5,484 bases of DNA, from NCBI GenBank assembly GCA_002396885.1, contig DGXY01000084.1, forward strand, positions 206-5,689, written 5' to 3'. This stretch comes from Akkermansiaceae bacterium UBA5020 (GTDB lineage: Bacteria > Verrucomicrobiota > Verrucomicrobiia > Verrucomicrobiales > DEV007). Under the pieces are notes generated by a model. The model made no database searches and was not told the origin of the DNA. It worked only from the letters and a program-made list of their open reading frames with translations. Positions within the stretch are counted from its first letter, which is position 1. Each line of letters opens with the position of its first letter. The translations under genes were made by a program, and so were the position numbers. Of the stretch, positions 1 to 4,879 are shown piece after piece.

Positions 1-419
1 GCGAAGGCGATGTCGGTCGCGGCCGGGATGGCCCATCCGTGCAGCGCCGCCGGATCGCCGCGGTTGATCGCGAGGTAGATGAGCGCCGGCACCGCCATGC
101 CGCCCGCTGCCGCAATGACGGGGAGAGCCGCCTGCTGGCGCGCGGACAGCTCGCCGATGGCCAGCTCGCGCTTGATCTCGAGCCCGACGAGGAAGAAGAA
201 GACCGCCATGAAGCCGTCGTTGATCCAGAGCAGGATGGGTTTGGCAATCGCAAAATCGCCGACGCTGATCTTGGCTTTTACGGCGAGGAGCTGCTCATAC
301 CAGTCTGAGAGTCCCGAATTCGCGACGACGAGGGCCGCGATCATCGATCCCATGAGGAGGAGGCCGGGGAGGGCTTCTTTCGGGAGAATCCGGGAGAGGG
401 GGGAGGGAGCGGGCGTCAT
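1..419 (-). CDS. nhaA: Na+/H+ antiporter NhaA, N-terminal part (runs off left edge)
   Basis: This is the first 139 codons of an NhaA antiporter, an inner-membrane protein that exchanges Na+ (or Li+) for protons and maintains pH and sodium homeostasis. The translation matches the family along its length: an N-terminal amphipathic stretch and TM1 (about residues 17-35, ending ANSG), LLWINDGFMAVFFFLVGLE (63-81), KREL just after it, PVIAAAGGMAVPAL, and GWAIPAATDIAF at the window edge. Glu81, Glu85 and Asp136 fall where E. coli NhaA has Glu78, Glu82 and Asp133, a constant offset of three residues, which supports the ATG at 419 as the true start. The catalytic Asp163-Asp164 pair of E. coli would lie beyond the window and cannot be checked. 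No good Shine-Dalgarno precedes the start. It is divergent from the MFS gene. Family assignment is very secure. Confidence 0.96.
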   Translation of the reverse strand, partial: MTPAPSPLSRILPKEALPGLLLMGSMIAALVVANSGLSDWYEQLLAVKAKISVGDFAIAKPILLWINDGFMAVFFFLVGLEIKRELAIGELSARQQAALPVIAAAGGMAVPALIYLAINRGDPAALHGWAIPAATDIAF

Positions 420-427
420 GGCCGCCA

Positions 428-457
428 ATTTGACGGTATTTCCGGCACTGTCTTCAA
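428..457 (-). promoter_or_regulatory. candidate sigma70-type promoter for nhaA
   Basis: Read on the minus strand there is TTGAAG (452-457), an 18-base spacer and TCAAAT (428-433), each 4-5 of 6 to consensus. Transcription would begin only a few bases before the nhaA ATG, giving a nearly leaderless message, which would fit the missing Shine-Dalgarno. It overlaps the plus-strand candidate at 430-458. This is pattern matching only. Confidence 0.25.
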
Positions 458-458
458 T
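430..458 (+). promoter_or_regulatory. candidate sigma70-type promoter for the MFS gene
   Basis: TTGACG (430-435) is followed after exactly 17 bases by TTCAAT (453-458), which are 5/6 and 4/6 matches to the -35 and -10 consensus. It lies in the most AT-rich part of the divergent gap and would give a leader of roughly 110 bases before the MFS start. A second -35-like TTGACA at 533-538 lacks a convincing -10 partner. There is no experimental support. Confidence 0.3.
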
Positions 459-542
459 CGTTTTCTGCGTTTTTCACCAGTTCAGGAAGGGGAGCGCCCC
501 GGATCTCACCGCTTTCGCGCCCCTCCCGGGCGTTGACAGGGT

Positions 543-555
543 CGGCGGTCCGCCG
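543..555. repeat. perfect inverted repeat just upstream of the MFS start
   Basis: CGGCGG-T-CCGCCG is a perfect 6-base inverted repeat with a one-base centre. It lies between a TTGACA box (533-538) and the two possible MFS starts (561, 579). As DNA it could be an operator. As RNA the one-base loop is too tight to close fully. GC-rich palindromes also arise by chance in DNA of this composition. Confidence 0.35.
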
Positions 556-578
556 TCAGGATGCGGGATCGAACCGTC

Positions 579-1871
579 ATGACCGCCCGCCCCACCGCCG
601 TCCGCCATTGGATCCTCGCCGCGACCACGGCGGCCGCTTTCCTCATGTATCTCGACCGCATCTGCATGGCGGCGATCATGAATTCGGATTCCTTCAAGGC
701 CGACATCCCCCTCGATCCGCTCATGGACGGCTGGATCAAGGGCGCCTTCTTCGCCGCCTACGCGATCGGCCAATTGCCCGCGGGCTACCTCGCGGTGCGC
801 TTTGGGGCGCGCTCGCTGATGTCGGTCTACATCGTCCTCTGGTCCCTTTTCACCGTGCTGACCGGCTTCGCCACGGGTGCGATCTCCCTGCTCCTCGCTC
901 GGGTCGGTTGCGGCCTCGCCGAGGCCGGGGCCTACCCGATCAGCAGCGGACTGCTCGCCCGCTGGTCCGAATGGTCGAAGCGGGGCTTCACCAGCAGCAT
1001 GGTCTCCATGGGCGGTCGCATCGGCGGGGCCGTGGCCCCCTGGCTCACCGTCACGGTCATCGCGAGCTTCGGCGATTGGCGTTGGGCCGGATGGATCTAT
1101 GGAGCGGCGGGCATCGCCTTCGCCCTCTTTTTCTGGCGCGTCTTCCGCGAGCGCCCCCAGGATCATCCCGCCGTGAACGAGGCCGAGCTCGCCTTGCTCC
1201 AGGCCGGGCGCCCCGTCGAGAAGGCGAGCGAGGAAAAGAAAACCTACGTCTTCCCCTGGCGTCTCGCCCTGACCCACCGCAGCCTCTGGATGAATTCCGG
1301 CGCGCAATTCTTCACCAATCTCGGCTGGGCCTTCCTCGGTGTCTCGATCTCGAAGTTCCTCATCGAGGCCAAGGGCACGGAGAAATCCCTCGCCGAGACA
1401 ATTCACACGATCTCGCTCTCGATCGGGATTTTTGGGCTCATCGTCGGGGGCTACTTCACCGACGCCTGCCTGCGGCGATGGGGGGTGCGTCTCGGCCGCA
1501 TCATTCCGCTGGCCGGTTCGCGTTTCCTCGCGGCGATCTTTTTCGTGCTCGCGCTGGGTTTTGATAATCCCTGGATTCTCATGGGCCTCCTCGGCATGGC
1601 CGCCTTCTCGACCGACTTCGGCCTGCCCGCGCTTTGGGCCGGCCTCCAGGAGATGTGCGGCAAACACACCCCGCCTCTTTTCGGTTGGGCCAACATGTGG
1701 GGCAATATGGGTGCCGCCATCGGCATTTGGGTGCTGCCCGTCGTGATCAAGGGCCTCGATCAAAACGGCGACTGGAGCGAGGGCCTCATCTTCTGCGCCG
1801 TCGCCTTCGCCGTCTCCGGAATTTTCTGCCTCGGCTTCAATGCCGAGGATCGGATGCCCGAAGAGGTCTGA
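579..1871 (+). CDS. MFS transporter, anion:cation symporter (ACS) type
   Basis: This is a complete 430-residue permease, the usual size for 12-TM MFS proteins, probably importing an organic anion with H+ or Na+ at the inner membrane. ACS-family marks are YLDR at the end of TM1 (residues 24-27), the motif-A-like GYLAVRFGAR in loop 2-3 (69-78), RVGCGLAEAGAYP in TM4 (108-120), SMGGRIGGAVAPWL in TM5, and the cytoplasmic phrase RPQDHPAVNEAEL (192-204), which resembles the P-x-H-x-x-VNEAE stretch of glucarate, hexuronate and related carriers. The central loop (about 190-235) is charged, as expected between the two six-helix halves. I prefer the ATG at 579 because GGGA lies 10 bases upstream. The in-frame ATG at 561 adds six residues but has only CAGG directly abutting it. 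The gene is convergent with the SSS gene. The substrate is not deducible, though sugar acids are the commonest for this family. Confidence 0.9.
   Translation: MTARPTAVRHWILAATTAAAFLMYLDRICMAAIMNSDSFKADIPLDPLMDGWIKGAFFAAYAIGQLPAGYLAVRFGARSLMSVYIVLWSLFTVLTGFATGAISLLLARVGCGLAEAGAYPISSGLLARWSEWSKRGFTSSMVSMGGRIGGAVAPWLTVTVIASFGDWRWAGWIYGAAGIAFALFFWRVFRERPQDHPAVNEAELALLQAGRPVEKASEEKKTYVFPWRLALTHRSLWMNSGAQFFTNLGWAFLGVSISKFLIEAKGTEKSLAETIHTISLSIGIFGLIVGGYFTDACLRRWGVRLGRIIPLAGSRFLAAIFFVLALGFDNPWILMGLLGMAAFSTDFGLPALWAGLQEMCGKHTPPLFGWANMWGNMGAAIGIWVLPVVIKGLDQNGDWSEGLIFCAVAFAVSGIFCLGFNAEDRMPEEV
1829..1848. repeat. 7-bp hairpin within the 3' end of the MFS gene
   Basis: CCTCGGC and GCCGAGG form a perfect 7-base stem around a 6-base loop. 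The hairpin ends 20 bases before the MFS stop codon and lies 34 bases past the SSS stop codon on the opposite strand. No T-run follows it on either strand, so it is not a standard intrinsic terminator. It is the only strong hairpin near this convergent junction and might slow polymerase or protect 3' ends. Confidence 0.4.
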
Positions 1872-1881
1872 GGAGTTTTCG

Positions 1882-3471
1882 TCAGGCTGGCACCGCCGCC
1901 GTGGCGATCACCCGATGACCCGGCGTCTTGAAACAGAGAGAGACCAGGATCGTGACGAGCGCCCCGCAGGCGATCCGCCAGGGGAAAGCGAGCACGAGCG
2001 GCTCCGCGATGCCGACGCTGGTCTGGATCGCCGCATTGCTGCAGAACACCACCGCCACAAAGCCCGAGACCATCGCGATGACGTTCCCGAGATCGTTCCC
2101 CCGCGTCTTGAAGAAAATCCCCACGAGGAAAATGCCGAGGAGAGATCCAAAGGTGAAGCCGAGGATGCCGAGCACGAGCGGGATGATCTGCGTCTTCGGA
2201 TGATAGGTGACGTAGTAAGAGGTGACGACCCCGACGAAGATAATGGCGATGGCAAAACCGAAGGTACTCCAGCGCAGGATCTTGATGCGGCGAGACTCCT
2301 CCATGTCGGGCGTGCGATAGAGGATGAAATCGCGCGCGAAACTCGTCGCGAGGGCGTTCAGTGCCGTGCTCAGCGATCCCATCGCCGTGGCCATGATCCC
2401 CGCCACGACGAGACCGCGGAGACCCGCCGGCATCTGCGTGAGGATGAAATGGGGGAAGACATTCCGCGTTTCCAGTGTGCCGTCCGCGGCGCGGGGTAGG
2501 GTCGGATCCGGGTGATGCAGGTAGTAGGCGTAGAGCAGCACCCCGATGAAGATGAAGGCGCTCACCACCGGGAGATCGACGATCCCGCTCATGATTGTGG
2601 CAAAGGCGCTCTGCCTCCGGTTCTTCGCCGTCAGCATCCGCTGAACCGTGTCTTGGTCGATCCCGTGGGTCGACATCGTCAGGATCGTGATGCCGATGAT
2701 CGCCGTCCAGAGCGTGTAATCGGCGGTGAGGACATTGCGGATCCAGGCCGCGAGGCCCGGCTCATCCGGCTTCGCGAAATCGAAAAAGACCGGATGCTCG
2801 ATCACGGCTTGGGCCGAGGCCCAGCCCTCCGGCAGCTTCGAGAGGAGGAAGAAAATCGTGAAGACGAGGGCCGCACAGAGCACCGAGACCTGGATGAAAT
2901 CCGTCCAGATCACCGCGCGGATCCCTCCCACCATCGTGTAGACCGCCGTCAGCAGGCTGATCACGGTGAGCGCGACCGCGAAGATGAGGAATTGCATCTC
3001 CGGCGCGACGGGGCCCTTCCACAACTGCCACGCGAGCACCACCACAATCGCCGCCACGTAGAGGCGCGTGCCGATCGCGAGGACGCGGGTGATGGCGAAG
3101 GTCGCCGAGGCAAAGCGCCGCGTCACCCCGCCGAAGCGTGTCTCGAGGTATTCGTAGAGCGAGATCACCCCATGCCGATAGAAGAGCGGGATGAAGAGGA
3201 AACTGACGATGATGCGCGCGAGGATCGTGCCGATCGCGAATTGCGCGTAGGCCCAGTTGCGGTGCGTGTAGCCCGACTCCGGCGCCCCAAGGAAGGTCGC
3301 CGCACTGATCTCGGCGGCGAGGATCGAGGCCAGCACCGCCCACCACGCGATCTGGCGGTCGCCGAGGGTGTATCCCTCCACTGAGTCGTTCTTCTTCCGT
3401 TGCGAAAGCCCGATCCCGACGATGACGCCGAAGTAAGCGAGGAGGACGACGGCATCGAGGAAGAATTTCAT
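1882..3471 (-). CDS. sodium:solute symporter (SSS/SLC5) family protein
   Basis: This is a complete 529-residue inner-membrane symporter using the Na+ gradient to import a solute, with the LeuT fold and about 13 predicted membrane helices. Family marks in order are EISAATFLGAPESGY in the broken TM1 region (54-68), SLYEYLETRFG (104-114), Arg129 in the third helix, the signature GGIRAVIWTDFIQ (182-194), GIDQDTVQRML (270-280) and MGSLSTALNALATSFARD (364-381). Ser366, Ser368, Thr369 and Asp191 fall where sialic acid transporter SiaT has sodium-site residues. Arg129, Ser56 and Thr59 align with its substrate site, while its site threonine is replaced here by Glu54 (alignment by eye, from memory). 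The layout resembles NanT/SiaT-like SSS members, but the substrate is unknown. The start is the only sensible ATG for the family N-terminus, and its upstream bases carry no clear Shine-Dalgarno. No catabolic genes adjoin it to suggest a substrate. Confidence 0.93.
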   Translation of the reverse strand: MKFFLDAVVLLAYFGVIVGIGLSQRKKNDSVEGYTLGDRQIAWWAVLASILAAEISAATFLGAPESGYTHRNWAYAQFAIGTILARIIVSFLFIPLFYRHGVISLYEYLETRFGGVTRRFASATFAITRVLAIGTRLYVAAIVVVLAWQLWKGPVAPEMQFLIFAVALTVISLLTAVYTMVGGIRAVIWTDFIQVSVLCAALVFTIFFLLSKLPEGWASAQAVIEHPVFFDFAKPDEPGLAAWIRNVLTADYTLWTAIIGITILTMSTHGIDQDTVQRMLTAKNRRQSAFATIMSGIVDLPVVSAFIFIGVLLYAYYLHHPDPTLPRAADGTLETRNVFPHFILTQMPAGLRGLVVAGIMATAMGSLSTALNALATSFARDFILYRTPDMEESRRIKILRWSTFGFAIAIIFVGVVTSYYVTYHPKTQIIPLVLGILGFTFGSLLGIFLVGIFFKTRGNDLGNVIAMVSGFVAVVFCSNAAIQTSVGIAEPLVLAFPWRIACGALVTILVSLCFKTPGHRVIATAAVPA

Positions 3472-3532
3472 GGCGAGGCGGTGGGGACCAAGACGGGAAT
3501 CGGGCGGCCGCAGGCAGCGGCACGACCGGAAA

Positions 3533-3560
3533 TTCCTAGCCTTGATCGGCGGAAAGGCAA
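3533..3560 (-). promoter_or_regulatory. candidate promoter for the SSS gene
   Basis: On the minus strand TTGCCT (3555-3560) is followed after 16 bases by TAGGAA (3533-3538), about 62 bases upstream of the SSS start. The match is modest (4/6 in each box, short spacer). Another TTGACC lies further upstream on the same strand without a good partner. Confidence 0.22.
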
Positions 3561-3731
3561 GGTGGCATTGGGGGAGGGGGTGCGCCCCGGGTCAAGAGGA
3601 CCGGAGGCGGCCTTCACGCAACGACGGGACGATATCACCTGCACGCACTGTCCCGCCTGCTCGACCAGGCCGACAGACTCAACACCCTTGCCGACCAGAG
3701 CAACCTCGACGGCACCACCGGTCCCCAGGTC
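3546..3731 (+). other. coding-like 5' extension of the next gene, lacking any usual start codon
   Basis: The frame of the gene ending at 4025 stays open back to a stop at 3543-3545, but it has no ATG, GTG or TTG before 3732. From about 3639 the codons show the same strong G/C third-position bias as the gene downstream, and they encode a plausible helical stretch, HALSRLLDQADRLNTLADQ. Before about 3639 the bias fades. In the neighbouring frame the preceding bases read EAAFTQRRDD, which would join naturally to the later frame if one base were missing near 3630. The stretch therefore looks like the remains of a longer N-terminus, lost by frameshift or truncation, or a gene with a non-standard start such as CTG at 3639. 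The rest of the gap (3472-3545) holds only the SSS upstream region. Confidence 0.4.
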
Positions 3732-4025
3732 GTGGATATCGCCATCGGCTCGAGGGACACCCGTGCCCGTCGCATCGACTTGATGCGGTCCTACGACGGC
3801 AGCAACGGAGGCAGCCCCTGCCTTGAGGGATTGCGCTACGCGCCCGCCCTGAAGGCCGAGGAGAAACCGATCATCACCGGACTCGGGCTTGCCGATCCCG
3901 GGATGCTCCGCGGGGATTCATTCCTGCCGCTCCGGCCCGAAACCCTGGCGGAGATCGACCGGATCATCCGCGACGACATCACCCGACTCCACCGGACCCT
4001 CATCGACCAGTGGCAGGATGCCTGA
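3732..4025 (+). CDS. hypothetical protein, probably 5'-truncated
   Basis: From the GTG at 3732 this is a 97-residue frame of unknown function. Codon third positions are strongly G/C, as in the surrounding genome, so it is or recently was a real gene. The first part (about 1-50) is mixed and polar, with SYDGSNGGSP and LRYAPALKAEEKPIITGLGL. A short proline-bounded linker leads to a C-terminal helix (about 69-96), ETLAEIDRIIRDDITRLHRT and on to DQWQDA. There are no signal peptide, membrane helix or recognisable catalytic motif. The GTG has no convincing ribosome site (only AGG two bases before it), and coding-like sequence continues upstream, so this start is a default. It precedes two more small genes on the same strand (gap 72 bases), and the three may be one transcript. 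It could equally be a decaying pseudogene. Confidence 0.5.
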   Translation: MDIAIGSRDTRARRIDLMRSYDGSNGGSPCLEGLRYAPALKAEEKPIITGLGLADPGMLRGDSFLPLRPETLAEIDRIIRDDITRLHRTLIDQWQDA

Positions 4026-4053
4026 TCCGATGCCCGCCCCTTGGAATGAACCC

Positions 4054-4059
4054 AGGAGG
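4054..4059 (+). promoter_or_regulatory. strong Shine-Dalgarno AGGAGG with no standard start after it
   Basis: A perfect AGGAGG sits between the two small genes, but the next ATG/GTG/TTG in the downstream gene's frame is the ATG at 4098, 38 bases away. An in-frame ATC lies at 4065, five bases after the site. It may be coincidence, a relic of a lost start, or a rare non-AUG start that would add 11 residues. Confidence 0.3.
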
Positions 4060-4097
4060 CGGCAATCGGGACACGCCCGCACCAGACCTCATCACCC

Positions 4098-4415
4098 ATG
4101 AAAATCGAAGCCCCCGAGATCGCCGAGGCGGAACGTCTCGTCACCAAGCCCCTCAACGTCCGGACCGGATGGCTCATCCGCCAGCGAGTCGAGGGAAGAT
4201 GGAAGGACCACCCTCAGGTCCGCTGGGAAGCCGCACAGATCTGCTCGCGGACCCTCCGGGCCGAGACGGCGGTGCGCCTTGCTCTGGCGTCACGAAACCT
4301 CGAAGGCTACGAACACCTCGTGCAATGGGCCATTGAGATGGCCGCCACCTACCGCGCCTCCTGGAAGGTTTCCGCCCAACGCGCGATCAACGAGTTGCCA
4401 AAGTCTGAAATTTGA
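4098..4415 (+). CDS. hypothetical 105-residue Trp-rich protein
   Basis: This is a small protein that I do not recognise. It is mostly helical by composition, basic, and unusually rich in tryptophan for its size (Trp25, 35, 43, 77 and 89). Segments include LNVRTGWLIRQRVEGRWKD (19-37), WEAAQICSRTLRAETAVRLA (43-62) and HLVQWAIEMAATYRASWK (73-90). There is no signal peptide, membrane helix or metal-binding cluster. Codon use matches the high-GC genome. The ATG at 4098 lacks a nearby ribosome site, and the strong AGGAGG at 4054 is too distant to serve it. Its stop is followed directly by the RHH gene, 14 bases before that gene's ATG, or overlapping by four bases if that gene begins at a TTG. The pair are therefore probably co-transcribed, and the RHH protein may regulate or partner it. 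Function cannot be inferred. Confidence 0.65.
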   Translation: MKIEAPEIAEAERLVTKPLNVRTGWLIRQRVEGRWKDHPQVRWEAAQICSRTLRAETAVRLALASRNLEGYEHLVQWAIEMAATYRASWKVSAQRAINELPKSEI

Positions 4416-4429
4416 AGAAAAATCGGTTG

Positions 4430-4627
4430 ATGAGCCGATCCGAGAAACTGCAGGGGAACGACAACGCCAAGAAGCCCGACGAGGAGAAGATCTCCGGCAA
4501 AGGCAGGATCGTGATCGACCTCGGCGACCTCAAGGGCGAGGCGGTGAGAGCGTCCCGCAAGAGGAAGATGAAGCTCGCGCCCTGGATCCGCGAAGCCGTG
4601 GAGGAGAAGATCGAGCGGGAGTCGTAG
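4430..4627 (+). CDS. small ribbon-helix-helix (CopG/Arc-like) protein
   Basis: This is a 65-residue, highly charged protein. Residues 1-24 are a polar, Lys/Asp-rich arm. GRIVIDL (25-31) has the alternating pattern of an RHH beta strand, followed by helix A (about 33-46), a Met-Lys turn, and helix B, LAPWIREAVEEKIERE (49-64). This matches the usual strand, helix, 'S-xWIREAv' helix order of RHH proteins, which dimerise to put the paired strands into the DNA major groove. Such proteins act as antitoxins, plasmid copy-control repressors or relaxosome accessory factors. No toxin or relaxase is visible here, so the role is open. An alternative TTG at 4412 would overlap the upstream stop by four bases and add six residues (MKKNRL). 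I chose the ATG because it is the stronger codon and leaves the RHH fold intact. The gene is probably in an operon with the preceding one. Confidence 0.68.
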   Translation: MSRSEKLQGNDNAKKPDEEKISGKGRIVIDLGDLKGEAVRASRKRKMKLAPWIREAVEEKIERES

Positions 4628-4643
4628 GACGGCGGCCAGGGGG

Positions 4644-4656
4644 GCGCATGGTGCGC
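4644..4656. repeat. short hairpin after the RHH gene
   Basis: GCGCA-TGG-TGCGC forms a perfect 5-base stem with a 3-base loop, 17 bases past the RHH stop codon, and is flanked by GGCC on each side. No T-tract follows, so it is at best a weak 3' end signal for the small-gene cluster. Confidence 0.3.
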
Positions 4657-4679
4657 GGGGAGGGGCCGGGTAGTTGCCT

Positions 4680-4766
4680 CGCTTGCGCTACGGCACAAGT
4701 GAGAGGGGGCATGAGTGGGGAACACCACAAATTTACCCATTGGAAAACCTTGACGCTTCGCTACGG
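4680..4766 (+). repeat. imperfect direct repeat, two copies
   Basis: CGCTTGCGCTACGG at 4680-4693 recurs as CGCTTCGCTACGG at 4754-4766, differing by one missing G, with 60 bases between copies. Both copies lie in the non-coding gap. They may be fragments of a dispersed genomic repeat. Two copies are too few to define a family. Confidence 0.35.
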
Positions 4767-4776
4767 GTCGAATACT
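4750..4776 (+). promoter_or_regulatory. candidate promoter for the coiled-coil gene
   Basis: TTGACG (4750-4755) is a 5/6 match to a -35 box. AATACT (4771-4776, spacer 15) or TACTAC (4773-4778, spacer 17) could serve as the -10. Neither combines good spacing with good match. It would leave a leader of about 95-100 bases, ending in the AAGGA site before the gene. Confidence 0.22.
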
Positions 4777-4871
4777 ACTCGATTGGGGCCGTCCGTCACC
4801 CCGCCCGCCAAGGACTCCATGCCTTCGGCCGAAAAGGATATGAAAGGTGATAACGGAGATTGCTAACAATA

Positions 4872-4876
4872 AAGGA
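4872..4876 (+). promoter_or_regulatory. ribosome binding site for the coiled-coil gene
   Basis: AAGGA lies three bases before the ATG at 4880, within an A-rich leader. The spacing is short but usable. It fixes the start, since it directly precedes a codon run encoding a signal peptide. Confidence 0.5.
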
Positions 4877-4879
4877 AAA

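Larger units (their letters stand above)
4628..4879. other. gene-free stretch with short repeats
   Basis: No credible gene is seen on either strand. The interval begins GC-rich with a small hairpin at 4644-4656, holds a near-duplicate 13-14 base motif (4680-4693 and 4754-4766) and a promoter-like box at 4750, and then turns AT-rich towards the start of the next gene. Confidence 0.5.

Noticed and set aside
39..582. Plus-strand frames across the nhaA fragment
   Set aside because: The minus strand encodes an unmistakable NhaA N-terminus, and the plus-strand products are shadows.
474..1763. 429-residue minus-strand open frame opposite the MFS gene
   Set aside because: Its product is a low-complexity Gly/Glu/His/Arg/Asp mixture with no hydrophobic core, as expected for the shadow of a GC-rich gene. 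The plus-strand frame is a clear MFS protein.
1840..3384. Long plus-strand frames (to 2499 and from 2512) opposite the SSS gene
   Set aside because: Their products are almost entirely Arg/Asp/Glu/His, an artefact of reading the membrane-protein gene backwards. All family motifs are on the minus strand.
2762..3523. 253-residue minus-strand frame overlapping the SSS gene
   Set aside because: It is an out-of-frame reading with Pro/Arg/His-rich content and no family resemblance. The SSS frame explains the DNA fully.
4412..4627. TTG start for the RHH protein
   Set aside because: It is possible through stop/start overlap, but the ATG at 4430 is a stronger start and the six extra residues add nothing to the fold. 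It is kept only as an alternative.
4644..4656. Intrinsic terminator after the RHH gene
   Set aside because: The stem is only five base pairs and no T-run follows on the plus strand, so it is reported as a hairpin only.
4279..4866. 195-residue plus-strand frame spanning the Trp-rich and RHH genes
   Set aside because: Its composition is shadow-like (Arg/Gly/Glu-rich in the middle), and it crosses the stop and start of two better-supported genes and the non-coding gap.
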